A stretch of DNA of 64,000 nt from Paenibacillus tepidiphilus (lineage in GTDB: Bacteria > Bacillota > Bacilli > Paenibacillales > Paenibacillaceae): assembly GCF_008635795.1 (NCBI RefSeq), contig NZ_VWRQ01000009.1, positions 153,385-217,384 on the forward strand, given 5' to 3'. Shown one piece after another: positions 41,329-49,602 of this stretch. How positions within the stretch are numbered: the stretch's first letter is position 1; every line of letters begins with the position of its first letter. The notes under the pieces are model-generated. The model was given only the letters and a program-made list of their open reading frames with translations. It did not search any database and was not told the origin of the DNA. Made by a program: the position numbers and the translations under genes.

Positions 41329-41402
41329 GGCATTACTGTAGAGCGGCGTGGAACCAAGGCGAATTCATTCCGGGCGGCCAACGCCGGGTATTTCCTTCCG
41401 CA

Positions 41403-42533
41403 TTAGCGCCGCACCAGGCGATGCGTGGCACGCAGCGCAGCCAGATCTCCGGCGCCGATCCCGAACATCGCCGTGCGCAGCTCGAACTCCGCCTGCGCCA
41501 GCGCCCGGTCGAGCGCCTCCTCCGACTGCACGGCCGGGCCGAGCAGATTCCGCCCGAAGCCGGCCAGATCAGCGCCGAGCGCCAGCGCCTTGGCGGCGTC
41601 GACGCCGCTGTGCAGGCCGCCGCTGCCGATCAGTGCGCCGTGCGGCGCGGCCGCCCGGACCTCCGCGATGCACTCTGAGGTAGGGATGCCCCAATCGGCG
41701 AAGGCCTCCGCCGCCGCCCGTTTGACCGGGTCGTGGTTGCGGAATTTCTCGACCTGGCTCCAGGAGGTGCCGCCCGCCCCGGCCACATCAATAAAGGCAG
41801 CGCCGGCATTGTACAGGCGAAGGGCCGTTTCGCCGTCGATGCCCCAGCCGACCTCCTTCACGCCAACCGGCACCTCAAGCACCCGGCAGAGCTGCCCGAT
41901 CCGTTCCAGCAAATCCTTGAAGCCCGTATTTCCCTCCGGCTGAAAGATTTCCTGCAATCCGTTCAGGTGCAGCACCAGCCAGTCCGCGCCGGCGATCTCC
42001 ACCGCCCGGCGGCATTCATCAACGCCGAAGCCATAGGAGAGCTGCACCGCACCGATATTCGCAATGACAGGAACACTGCCCGCCCGTTCCCGTACCCGGA
42101 ATGTGCCGGCAAGCTCCGGACGTTCTACTGCCGCCCGCACAGAGCCGACACCCAGCGCCCAGCCCCGCCGGCCGGCTGCTTCCGCCAGCCGCTCATTGAT
42201 CGCGCCGGTGGCCTTGCTGCCTCCCGTCATCGAGCTGATCAGCAGCGGCGTGCGCAGCTTGCGCCCGAGAAACTCCGCTTCCAGCGAGATTGCACCGAAG
42301 TCCAGCTCCGGCAGCGCGTTATGCCGGAAGCGGTAATGCTCAAAGCCCGCGGTGACCCCGCTCCCGCCGACTTCCTCATTCAGGCAAAGGCGCACATGCT
42401 CGATTTTGCGTTCGCCCGTGGCCGAAGAGGGCAGCAGCCCCCCTCCCTCCACAGGTTCTCTGGACGGTGCAGAAGCCGGGCCGCGTCCCTCTTCTGTCTC
42501 CTGCGGCAGATCTTCCTGCGGCAATTTGCACAT
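41403..42533 (-). CDS. fni: Type 2 isopentenyl-diphosphate delta-isomerase (FMN-dependent)
   Basis: The enzyme interconverts IPP and DMAPP using FMN and NAD(P)H, balancing precursors for isoprenoids. Features of the 376-aa protein: KIEHVRLCLNEEV, TPLLISSMTGGSKATGAINE, GVGSVRAAVERPEL, VIANIGAVQL, VKEVGWGIDGETA and IGSGGLHSGVDAAKAL. The start is ATG at 42533, 8 nt behind GGAGG; an upstream in-frame start at 42629 adds a Pro/Arg-rich tail. It lies 230 nt downstream of crtM and likely feeds carotenoid synthesis, but has its own -10 (42618-42623) and terminator. Confidence 0.93.
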   Translation of the reverse strand: MCKLPQEDLPQETEEGRGPASAPSREPVEGGGLLPSSATGERKIEHVRLCLNEEVGGSGVTAGFEHYRFRHNALPELDFGAISLEAEFLGRKLRTPLLISSMTGGSKATGAINERLAEAAGRRGWALGVGSVRAAVERPELAGTFRVRERAGSVPVIANIGAVQLSYGFGVDECRRAVEIAGADWLVLHLNGLQEIFQPEGNTGFKDLLERIGQLCRVLEVPVGVKEVGWGIDGETALRLYNAGAAFIDVAGAGGTSWSQVEKFRNHDPVKRAAAEAFADWGIPTSECIAEVRAAAPHGALIGSGGLHSGVDAAKALALGADLAGFGRNLLGPAVQSEEALDRALAQAEFELRTAMFGIGAGDLAALRATHRLVRR

Positions 42534-42617
42534 GCGGTCTTCCTCCGTTCTCCGCTCTGTATCAGGCATCCGCCGGGTTGGCGGCGGACGGGCCGTACAG
42601 CAGGATAAGTACGTATC

Positions 42618-42623
42618 ATTATA
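42618..42623 (-). promoter_or_regulatory. -10 element of fni
   Basis: Perfect minus-strand TATAAT 85 nt before the fni ATG, just after an AACCGGAA/TTCCGGTT hairpin. The -35 is weak. Confidence 0.45.
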
Positions 42624-42686
42624 GCACAACCGGAAAGCCGATTTCCCGGGGCCTTCCGGTTACCGGTACACCCGGCCGGCAATCCA

Positions 42687-42704
42687 AATGACCGATTGGT
42701 CATT
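42687..42704. promoter_or_regulatory. 18-bp inverted repeat, possible TetR-type operator
   Basis: AATGACC-GATT-GGTCATT is a perfect inverted repeat between crtM and fni, about 65 bp upstream of the fni -10. Its TGACC/GGTCA half-sites are the kind bound by TetR-family dimers. No regulator is adjacent, so the binder is unknown. Confidence 0.5.
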
Positions 42705-42762
42705 TCAGTGCATGCTAAGCCCGTTTCTCGGATGGCGGGTCCTGCTCTTCAACCGCTATCTC

Positions 42763-43626
42763 TTAGTGGACGGCAGCGTCCGGCTGCAGCTCACGGTACC
42801 GCGCCACTGTTCTCCGGAGCATCTGCAGCTTGGCACGTTCACTGACGTACACCCGGCGCCGGAAGACATCGTATCCGGCAGCGGCGGCGGCATCGATAAT
42901 CGCTGCGTAGAAATGCGCAGCCAGTTCTACAGCCAGCCGGCTGTCCCGCGGATAACTGTCCAGATTCGCCATTCCCTTCTTGAACCATTCCCTTGCCTGC
43001 TCCGCCAGGTCCTCAATGACGCCGATGAACCCGTTGTTCACCTCATGCTGCTCCAGTTCACCTTGGCTATATCCATGCTTGTGCAGCAGCTCCAGCGGCA
43101 GATATCTTCTTCCCCGCGCCAGATCCTCGCCGACGTCGCGGATGATGTTGACCAGCTGCATCCCGATGCCCAAGGCAATTCCCGCAGACTGTGCTTCGCT
43201 GTCCGTGTCTTCCCGCAGTACGGGCAGCAGCATCTCGCCGACGGTTCCCGCCACCAGATAGCAGTAGTTCTCGAGCTGGTCCATCGTTTCATAATGGGTG
43301 AAGGTCAAATCCGAGAGCTGGCCCTCCATCTGCAGCAGAAACGGCTGCCGCTCCAGATGCGGGAAGCTGCCGAACAGCCAGCGCAGCGCCGGCCAGATGA
43401 AATGCCCGTCCGCCGTATCCAGATCACTGAACAGCTGACGCAGTTCATAGATGCTGTAAGGCGAATGCTGCGGCTCATCCACGCTGTCGTCGATGATCCG
43501 GCAGAAAGCATAAATTACATGCACCGCCTCACGGCGCGGGCTCGGCAGAACACTGAACGCCCGGTAAAACGATGAGGAGGCCTTCTTCATTAACTCCTCG
43601 CATTGCCTTAAGCTCTGCTTATCCAT
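42763..43626 (-). CDS. crtM: Phytoene/squalene synthase family protein (dehydrosqualene synthase type)
   Basis: The 287-aa prenyl synthase condenses two prenyl diphosphates head to head. Both Asp-rich motifs are present: IIDDSVDE (near residue 50) and IIRDVGEDLARGRRYLP (near residue 160). In Bacillota such genes next to CrtN-type desaturases are usually C30 dehydrosqualene synthases using farnesyl diphosphate; product length cannot be read directly. The ATG overlaps the upstream desaturase stop by 8 nt (ATGGATAA), so it is translationally coupled as third gene of the crt operon. Confidence 0.88.
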   Translation of the reverse strand: MDKQSLRQCEELMKKASSSFYRAFSVLPSPRREAVHVIYAFCRIIDDSVDEPQHSPYSIYELRQLFSDLDTADGHFIWPALRWLFGSFPHLERQPFLLQMEGQLSDLTFTHYETMDQLENYCYLVAGTVGEMLLPVLREDTDSEAQSAGIALGIGMQLVNIIRDVGEDLARGRRYLPLELLHKHGYSQGELEQHEVNNGFIGVIEDLAEQAREWFKKGMANLDSYPRDSRLAVELAAHFYAAIIDAAAAAGYDVFRRRVYVSERAKLQMLRRTVARYRELQPDAAVH

Positions 43627-45148
43627 TGTCAGTCATCTCCTTCATCATCTCTTGAACCGCCAGCTTGGCGCCCTGCATCACAATCGGCACACCTCCGCCG
43701 GGATGAATGGAAGCACCTGCGGCGTACAGGCCGCGCAAGGGGTAGGGCTTCGGCTGAGGACGGAACACACCCGATTGGCTCAGCACCGGTGCCAGGCCGA
43801 AGCTGCCGCCGCCGAACAGCCCGCTCCGCTGGGCGTCGGCCGGTGTGCGGAGCTTGCGCCAGCGCAGGCTTGCGCGCAGGCCGGGGAAGCCCCGCTGCTC
43901 GGCATCTGCCAGTACTTTATCCGCCAGCCGCTCCGCAAGGCTGTGCCAATTCAGAGCGGGCTCAGCCGGAACGGGAACCAGGAAATACAGCACGCTCTCC
44001 CCGGGAGGCGCCGCCTCTTCATCTAGAGCTACCGGATTAAATACATAGTAAGACGGGTCAGACGATATCTGCTTCTGTTCGAACAGTTCACGCAGATTCA
44101 TGTTCAGGCTGTCCGGCAGGAAAAATTGATGCACCGTGGAATCCTTCCAGCGCTTGGCCGCACCCGCGTAGATCAGCAGGCAGCCCGATGAGGGCTGGAA
44201 CTTGCCCCGGCGGATGCGCCCTTGGGGCTTGCCTCCGGAGAGCTCAGACTTGCTGCCGGAGAGCTCAGGCTTGCCGCCGCCCCTGAACAAAGCTTGCGGC
44301 AGCAGCCCTTCCAGATGCGGAAAATCCCCGTTATAGAGAACCGCGTCGTACCGCCGTTCCATGCCGCCCGTCACCAGGCCGCGGCAGCTGCCGTCTTCTA
44401 CGATCAGCGACTGCACCTCTGTTCCGGTGATGATGCGGGCGCCCCGCTCCAGCAGCTCCCGGGAGATGATCTCCGGCAGCCGCCCGTAGCCGCCCTTCAG
44501 CATCCAGATGCCGAAGGCGTTCTCGGCATAGGGCAGCATCGTATAGATGCCCGGTGTACGGAAGGGGGCTCCGCCGATATACAGACTCTGCAGCGAGAAG
44601 GCGTCGATCAACTCTTCGCTGCGGAAATACTGCCCAACCGCCGAGCGCAGTCTCTTGTAGGCACGCAGCCGGGCCAGCAGCACCAGATTGGCCGGAGTGA
44701 AGAACTCGCCGCGCCGCTGGTAGCCCCGCTCCAGGAAAGCGGAGCGACCCAGCGGATACAGCCGGGACATATCCTCCATGAACCGCAGGAACGCCCCGCC
44801 TTCTCCGGGATAATGCCGCTCGATTTCAGCGGCCTGCTCAGACAATCCGCCGAGCTTGCTCAGCGTCCGGCCGCTGCGGAAGTGCATCCGGCAGAGCGGG
44901 TCGCAGCGCAGCAGCTCCAGACGCTCCGGCGGCAGACCGCCTTCCGCAAGAATCCCGGTCAGCATCTCCGGCAGCAGCACAATCGTCGGGCCCTGGTCAA
45001 TCCGGTATGCCCCTTCCTCTTCAAACGCGACACGCCCGCCGACCTTGGCCTCCCGCTCATAGAGCGTCACCTGGACGCCGTGCTTGCTGAGCAGCAGCGC
45101 TGCCGTAAGGCCGCCGATTCCTCCGCCGACAATGGCTACCTGCTTCAC
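43619..45148 (-). CDS. Second phytoene desaturase-family enzyme (CrtN/CrtP-like)
   Basis: This 509-aa flavoprotein has the N-terminal FAD dinucleotide motif VAIVGGGIGGLTAALLL and the C-terminal FAD signature LRGLYAAGASIHPGGGVPIVMQGAKLA. By comparison with C30 pathways, one of two such paralogues desaturates and the other often oxidises the terminal methyl (CrtP/CrtNb). Which role this one has is not decided by sequence alone. A short Gly/Ser/Lys-rich imperfect repeat (PELSGSKSELSGGKPQGR) near residues 290-310 is odd. GTG at 45148 overlaps the upstream stop (GTGA). Confidence 0.85.
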   Translation of the reverse strand: MKQVAIVGGGIGGLTAALLLSKHGVQVTLYEREAKVGGRVAFEEEGAYRIDQGPTIVLLPEMLTGILAEGGLPPERLELLRCDPLCRMHFRSGRTLSKLGGLSEQAAEIERHYPGEGGAFLRFMEDMSRLYPLGRSAFLERGYQRRGEFFTPANLVLLARLRAYKRLRSAVGQYFRSEELIDAFSLQSLYIGGAPFRTPGIYTMLPYAENAFGIWMLKGGYGRLPEIISRELLERGARIITGTEVQSLIVEDGSCRGLVTGGMERRYDAVLYNGDFPHLEGLLPQALFRGGGKPELSGSKSELSGGKPQGRIRRGKFQPSSGCLLIYAGAAKRWKDSTVHQFFLPDSLNMNLRELFEQKQISSDPSYYVFNPVALDEEAAPPGESVLYFLVPVPAEPALNWHSLAERLADKVLADAEQRGFPGLRASLRWRKLRTPADAQRSGLFGGGSFGLAPVLSQSGVFRPQPKPYPLRGLYAAGASIHPGGGVPIVMQGAKLAVQEMMKEMTDNG

Positions 45149-46719
45149 AGGGGCACCCCCGCCCTTGCGGACTGGGGAACCACGGCTCTGCCCCGCCGCG
45201 CCAGATCATGCTTCTGCAGCAGGCGCGCGCTGATCTTGGCCGATTCGAAGATGGTCGGCAGCCCGCTGCCCGGATGCGTCCCTCCGCCGACCAGCCAGAT
45301 GCCCTCTACCTCGGAGAAGGTATTATGCGGACGAAGATACATCATCTGCCCCAGATTGTGGGCCAGATTGAAGGTGGCCCCGTTGTACACGTTCAGTCCG
45401 TTCTGCCAGTCGAGCGGCGAGAAGAACAGCCGTTCTTCCACCCGCTGCGCGATGCCTGACAGCTGCGGTATCTGCTGCAGCCGCTCCAGCATCGCCTCCT
45501 GAACGCTTTGCCCCTCGCGTTCCCAATTAATGTCCGCCTGCAGATTCGGGACAGGCATCAGCACATACAGCGACGACTTGCCGGGAGGCGCCAGCGTCGG
45601 GTCGATGACCGACGGATTGTGCACATAGATAGAAGGGTCCGGGGACAGCCGTCCCAGCCGTGTAATGTCCTCCACATTGCTCTTGTAATCGCCGGAGAAG
45701 TGCACCGAGTGATGGGCAAGATCCACGGGGCCGTCCACACCGAGATACAGCATCGCCGTCGAGCAGGAGTACCGTTTCCGCTTCAGCTTCTCGGGGGTAT
45801 AGCGCTTCAGCACTCCCGGCTCGAACAACTGGGTCATCGCGGAACCGAAATCCGCGCCGATAACTACATAATCCGCCTCGGCCGTCTCGCCATTCTCCAG
45901 CAGCACACCGGCTGCCCGGCCATCTCTGACAAGCACTCGCTTCACACCGCAGGAGGTATGGACTGTACCGCCGTGCTCCGCAATCACCTCGCCCATGGCA
46001 GATAACACGCGGTTGATCCCGCCTATAGGATGGTAGAGCCCGTAACGGTGCTCCAGGAAGGAGAGGATCGTGAACGTGCCGGGGCATTCCCACGGCGACA
46101 TCCCCAGATATTTGGCCTGAAACGTAAACGCGAAGCGCAGCCGTTCATCATCGAAATATTTAGCCAGCCGGTTGTACACCGTATCGGTTGCATGCAGCTT
46201 GGGCAAAGCGCGCAGCACATCCTTCTTGGCATAGTCACCCAGCCGTTCAAAAGGACGCTGCAGCAGCGGCATCACTCTGGCGAACTTCTCCTCTTCCTCC
46301 TTCATGAAACGGCGGTATCCCCCGGCATTGCCGGGAAAGAGCTGCTCAATGGCTTCGGCAGTCGCCTCCTGGTCGGTGGAAGGCGAGAAGATGGTGTCGC
46401 CAAAATGCAGCGAATACAGCGGGTCCAGCTTGTTCAGGGAAACATAGTCATGCAGCGAACGTCCGGCAGCTTCGAACAGCTCCTCCAGCAGATGAGTCAT
46501 CATCAAAAAAGTCGCTCCGCGGTCAAAGCGGTAGTCACCCAATTCAAGCAGGCCCGAACGGCCGCCGACCGTTCCCTGCTTCTCATAGACCTCAACCTCG
46601 TAGCCCTGGGCTGCCAGCAGCATAGCAGCGGCGAGTCCTCCCGGGCCCGCTCCGACAACAGCCACCTTCGCAGCTTCTCTTCCCACCAATTGACTCTCCT
46701 CCTTGCCTGATTTCAGCAT
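45145..46719 (-). CDS. crtN: Phytoene desaturase-family enzyme CrtN (first gene of crt operon)
   Basis: The 524-aa FAD enzyme begins AAKVAVVGAGPGGLAAAMLLA after a short leader and ends with the carotenoid desaturase signature GIWLVGGGTHPGSGLPTIFESAKISARLL. As first gene of the operon and nearest to CrtN in layout it probably introduces double bonds into dehydrosqualene. ATG at 46719 is 7 nt behind GGAA; ATG at 46731 is also possible but would lie almost at the transcription start. Expression is probably controlled by CarH through the repeats at 46743-46780. Confidence 0.88.
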   Translation of the reverse strand: MLKSGKEESQLVGREAAKVAVVGAGPGGLAAAMLLAAQGYEVEVYEKQGTVGGRSGLLELGDYRFDRGATFLMMTHLLEELFEAAGRSLHDYVSLNKLDPLYSLHFGDTIFSPSTDQEATAEAIEQLFPGNAGGYRRFMKEEEEKFARVMPLLQRPFERLGDYAKKDVLRALPKLHATDTVYNRLAKYFDDERLRFAFTFQAKYLGMSPWECPGTFTILSFLEHRYGLYHPIGGINRVLSAMGEVIAEHGGTVHTSCGVKRVLVRDGRAAGVLLENGETAEADYVVIGADFGSAMTQLFEPGVLKRYTPEKLKRKRYSCSTAMLYLGVDGPVDLAHHSVHFSGDYKSNVEDITRLGRLSPDPSIYVHNPSVIDPTLAPPGKSSLYVLMPVPNLQADINWEREGQSVQEAMLERLQQIPQLSGIAQRVEERLFFSPLDWQNGLNVYNGATFNLAHNLGQMMYLRPHNTFSEVEGIWLVGGGTHPGSGLPTIFESAKISARLLQKHDLARRGRAVVPQSARAGVPL

Positions 46720-46739
46720 TGCTATTTCCATATGCAAAC

Positions 46740-46780
46740 ATTATACAAGTTCTATACATAAGTGATACAAACATCATACA
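46740..46780 (-). promoter_or_regulatory. crt promoter with four-repeat CarH operator
   Basis: On the plus strand ATACA occurs at 46743, 46754, 46765 and 46776, exactly 11 bp apart. On the minus strand these overlap the promoter: TATAAT at 46740-46745 and TTGTAT 19 bp upstream. CarH proteins bind arrays of 11-bp direct repeats in the dark, blocking RNA polymerase. The overlap with -35 and -10 predicts repression. Confidence 0.8.
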
Positions 46781-46836
46781 ATCTTTAGCGGAGGAAGTAA
46801 ACTCTTGCAGTGCCGCCGAGTGGGTTCGAATTCATC

Positions 46837-46877
46837 AAAAAAACCCTTTTCACCGCGTGCCTGCGGCAAAAAGGGTT
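46837..46877 (-). terminator. Intrinsic terminator after carH
   Basis: AACCCTTTT pairs with AAAAGGGTT, with an inner GCCGC/GCGGT stem, followed on the minus strand by a long T-run. It makes carH monocistronic. Confidence 0.9.
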
Positions 46878-46892
46878 GTCTCCGTGTACTGT

Positions 46893-47810
46893 TTAAAGTT
46901 TATTGCCCTGCTTCATAAAGGTCTGATCAAACCAAAGCTGCCAACGGTTTGAAGAGCTTCCCAGCAGCTCGTCGGCCACACTTTGCGGCAACGGGTCTGT
47001 ATCATAGGCTTTGCCGCCCGCGATGAGCTTAATTTCCGGGAATTCCCGCTTCAGGCGGCCCAGCAGAGCTTCGGAATAAGGAAGCAGCTCTCTGTCTGTC
47101 AGCGAAATGCACACGGCACCGATCCGGTGCTGCTTGTCCAGCATCGCCATCACACCCTCCTCCGGGGTGTTGGCTCCCAGGTAAATCACCTCAACTCCGC
47201 TCTTGCGCAAGAACAGTGAGAACAGCAGCAGACCGACCTGATGATGTTCGCCTTCCGGACAGAAGGCCAGCACTTTCGGCAAATGGGCGTGTACCGGGAA
47301 TACATGAAAGAATTGATAGAACCGGTTCGAGATCATATGCGTCATATAGTGCTCCTGCGCCACTGTGGCTGTCCCTTCTTCCCAGGCATCGCCGACCTTG
47401 ATGAGAATGGGGACCAGCACCTGATGGAACATAGCCTCGTAGCCGTAGAGCGAGAATCCGAAGTCGATCAGTCCGTTGGCCCGCTCTCCCTGGAACTCGA
47501 GCAGCGCGCTATAAATCTGCTCCTTCATTTTATCGAAGGCATCCCCCGGAGTACCGCTTGCAGCCGTCATCCGGTCCTCCAGCGCCTTGCGCCTGCTCTC
47601 CTTGAGCATGCGTACAGCTTGGGAGATACTCATGTTATGCGTTTCCGTCTGCTCTTTCAGCCAGCGCAAATCGTCAATGTTCTCCTGGGTGTAAAGTCTG
47701 TAGCCCGACTCGGTCCGCTCCGGTGTAACGGCCTGATAACGCGTTTCCCAGGCACGGAGCGTGACAGAAGGAATGTCCAGCATTTCTGCGACCTGTTTAA
47801 TGGAATACAT
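46893..47810 (-). CDS. carH: CarH-type MerR regulator with B12-binding photoreceptor domain
   Basis: The 305-aa protein has an N-terminal MerR DNA-binding domain (YSIKQVAEMLDIPSVTLRAWE, then GYRLYTQENIDDLRWLKEQ). A helical bundle follows with the CarH motif W143-x9-E153-H154, and a cobalamin domain with E188-x-H190-x-x-G193. In known CarH proteins adenosylcobalamin drives tetramer formation on DNA in the dark and light breaks it up, turning on carotenoid genes. The residue after the Trp is Glu144 rather than the His seen in the Thermus protein. It lies directly upstream of the crt operon, and both promoters carry matching operators. Confidence 0.9.
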   Translation of the reverse strand: MYSIKQVAEMLDIPSVTLRAWETRYQAVTPERTESGYRLYTQENIDDLRWLKEQTETHNMSISQAVRMLKESRRKALEDRMTAASGTPGDAFDKMKEQIYSALLEFQGERANGLIDFGFSLYGYEAMFHQVLVPILIKVGDAWEEGTATVAQEHYMTHMISNRFYQFFHVFPVHAHLPKVLAFCPEGEHHQVGLLLFSLFLRKSGVEVIYLGANTPEEGVMAMLDKQHRIGAVCISLTDRELLPYSEALLGRLKREFPEIKLIAGGKAYDTDPLPQSVADELLGSSSNRWQLWFDQTFMKQGNKL

Positions 47811-47874
47811 GTATTGCTCACTCGCTTTCCCGTTTCCGCTCTCAGCATTTGTATAACCTTAAAGATCAAACGTT

Positions 47875-47901
47875 ATACAAATCATTTACATTCATTATAC
47901 A
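47875..47901 (-). promoter_or_regulatory. CarH operator in the carH/PLD-gene intergenic region
   Basis: ATACA (47875), TTACA (47886) and ATACA (47897) are spaced 11 bp; a weak fourth position (GATCA, 47864) keeps the phase. The minus strand reads TTGTAT-N19-TATAAC, the same promoter geometry as at crtN. Autoregulation of carH is expected; the divergent gene at 48057 could be affected too. Confidence 0.7.
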
Positions 47902-48056
47902 ATCGCTTGGATGTAAATGTCATCCCCGGGAAACAGGCATTCCACTCCGGCTGCTGCTTCAAATTCCTGCTGCAGGTGTTAATAGGTTGTTACAGTGCCG
48001 CAGAGGACATACTAATTCTTCTTGCCAAGGTCACGGAACCGAACGGAGGAAATGCC

Positions 48057-49598
48057 ATGAACATACGCCACACCCCGCAACCGCATGAATCTGCGGCCGC
48101 TGCAAATACGGACGGCTCCGCAGCAGATGGCCATCATATACATAAAAGAAAACGGCGCCGCCGTATCCGGATCCTGCTCCCCCTTCTGCTGCTTGCAGGC
48201 TGGCTGGCCGGAGTCATGGTATACCAGACGCATAAGCCTCTTCCGCCGGGCATCTCCTATGAAAGCGGGCTTTACCAGAGTAACAAGCTGGATTTCTGGT
48301 ACGATCTGACGGTTCCGGACGGCAGCGCGCAAGGGCGGAGAGAAGAGCAGATTCTTCCCCGGATGCTCCAGATTATTGGAGAGGCACGCCAATTTCTGAT
48401 CGTGGATTTGTTTCTGTTCAACGATTACACCCATAAGGACCAGAGCTTCCCGAAGGTCAGCCGCATGCTGACGGACAAGCTGCTTGCGCAGCAAGCGGCC
48501 TACCCCGAAATGGAGATCGTATTCATAACCGACGAAGTCAATACCAATTACGGCTCCGCCCCCAATGCTCTGCTGGAAGAGATGAAGGCAGCCGGAATCC
48601 GGGTAATCCTGACCGATGTCGACAGCCTGCGTGATTCCACCCCGGCCTATTCTGCCGTATGGCGGACTTTTATCCAGTGGTTCGGCCAATCAGGCCAGGG
48701 CTGGATTCCAAATCTGATGGCCAGCGAGGGACCGGATATTACCGCCCGTTCCTATCTGAAGCTGCTGAACGTCAAGGCCAACCACCGCAAGCTGGTACTC
48801 AGCGAGAAGACGGCGCTGGTGTCCTCGGGCAATGTCCATGACGCCAGCGCGTATCATTCCAACATCGCTCTGGAGGTGCAGGGGCCGATCCTGGCCGAGA
48901 TTCTGCGCACCGAGCAGGCGGCGGCCGACCTCTCCGGGTCGGGGCCGCTGCTCAGCCGTGAGCCGGTATTCGCTCCGCAGGAGGCGCAGGCGTCAAGCGG
49001 GCCGCTTGCGGTCAGGTATCTGACCGAAGGGAAGGTATACAAATACGCCCTGGAAGCAATCGCTTCAGCAGAGCGCGGAGATGTGCTATGGATGGGAATG
49101 TTCTATCTGGCGGACGACGGCATCCTGGACGCCCTGGTTGAGGCGTCAGCCCGCGGTGCGGAGATCCGCCTGTTGCTCGACCCGAACCAGAATGCCTTCG
49201 GACGCGACAAGATCGGCATTCCGAACCGTCCGGTGGCTATGGATTTACACAAGCGTTCGGGCGGCAGCATCGCTATCCGCTGGTACAATACCGGCATCGA
49301 ACAGTATCACACCAAGCTGCTGTATCTGGCCAAAGCCTCCGGCAGCTCCATCGTGCTCGGCGGCTCCACCAATTTTACCAAGCGCAACTTGGACGACTAC
49401 AATCTGGAGAATAATCTTTGGGTATCTGTCCCGCGGGGCGAGCCGCTGTTCCTTGAACTGGAGGACTATTTCACGACCCTGTGGAACAACGAAGGAGCAG
49501 AGTATACTCTGCCCCTTGAGGAATACCAGGGTGACATCACCCGGCTGAAATATATACTGTTCCGGCTGCAAACCCTGCTCGGGTTCACAACGTTCTGA
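48057..49598 (+). CDS. Phospholipase D-like membrane protein
   Basis: The 513-aa protein has a very basic cytoplasmic segment (KRKRRRRIR), one membrane helix (about residues 40-58) and two PLD repeats facing outward. The first is NHRKLVLSEKTALVSSGN, the second YHTKLLYLAKASGSSIVLGGSTNF. Both keep H-x-K and the trailing G-(S/G)-x-N, but the Asp of the HKD motif is Glu in the first and Ala in the second. It may act on phospholipids or another phosphodiester. GGAGG precedes ATG at 48057. It is divergent from carH and convergent, by 4 nt, with the next gene. Confidence 0.8.
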   Translation: MNIRHTPQPHESAAAANTDGSAADGHHIHKRKRRRRIRILLPLLLLAGWLAGVMVYQTHKPLPPGISYESGLYQSNKLDFWYDLTVPDGSAQGRREEQILPRMLQIIGEARQFLIVDLFLFNDYTHKDQSFPKVSRMLTDKLLAQQAAYPEMEIVFITDEVNTNYGSAPNALLEEMKAAGIRVILTDVDSLRDSTPAYSAVWRTFIQWFGQSGQGWIPNLMASEGPDITARSYLKLLNVKANHRKLVLSEKTALVSSGNVHDASAYHSNIALEVQGPILAEILRTEQAAADLSGSGPLLSREPVFAPQEAQASSGPLAVRYLTEGKVYKYALEAIASAERGDVLWMGMFYLADDGILDALVEASARGAEIRLLLDPNQNAFGRDKIGIPNRPVAMDLHKRSGGSIAIRWYNTGIEQYHTKLLYLAKASGSSIVLGGSTNFTKRNLDDYNLENNLWVSVPRGEPLFLELEDYFTTLWNNEGAEYTLPLEEYQGDITRLKYILFRLQTLLGFTTF

Positions 49599-49602
49599 CT
49601 TC

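Noticed and set aside
47241..48056. N-terminal 272-codon extension of the PLD-like gene
   Set aside because: It runs antisense through carH and has no ribosome binding site; ATG at 48057 has GGAGG and a sensible membrane-anchored N-terminus.
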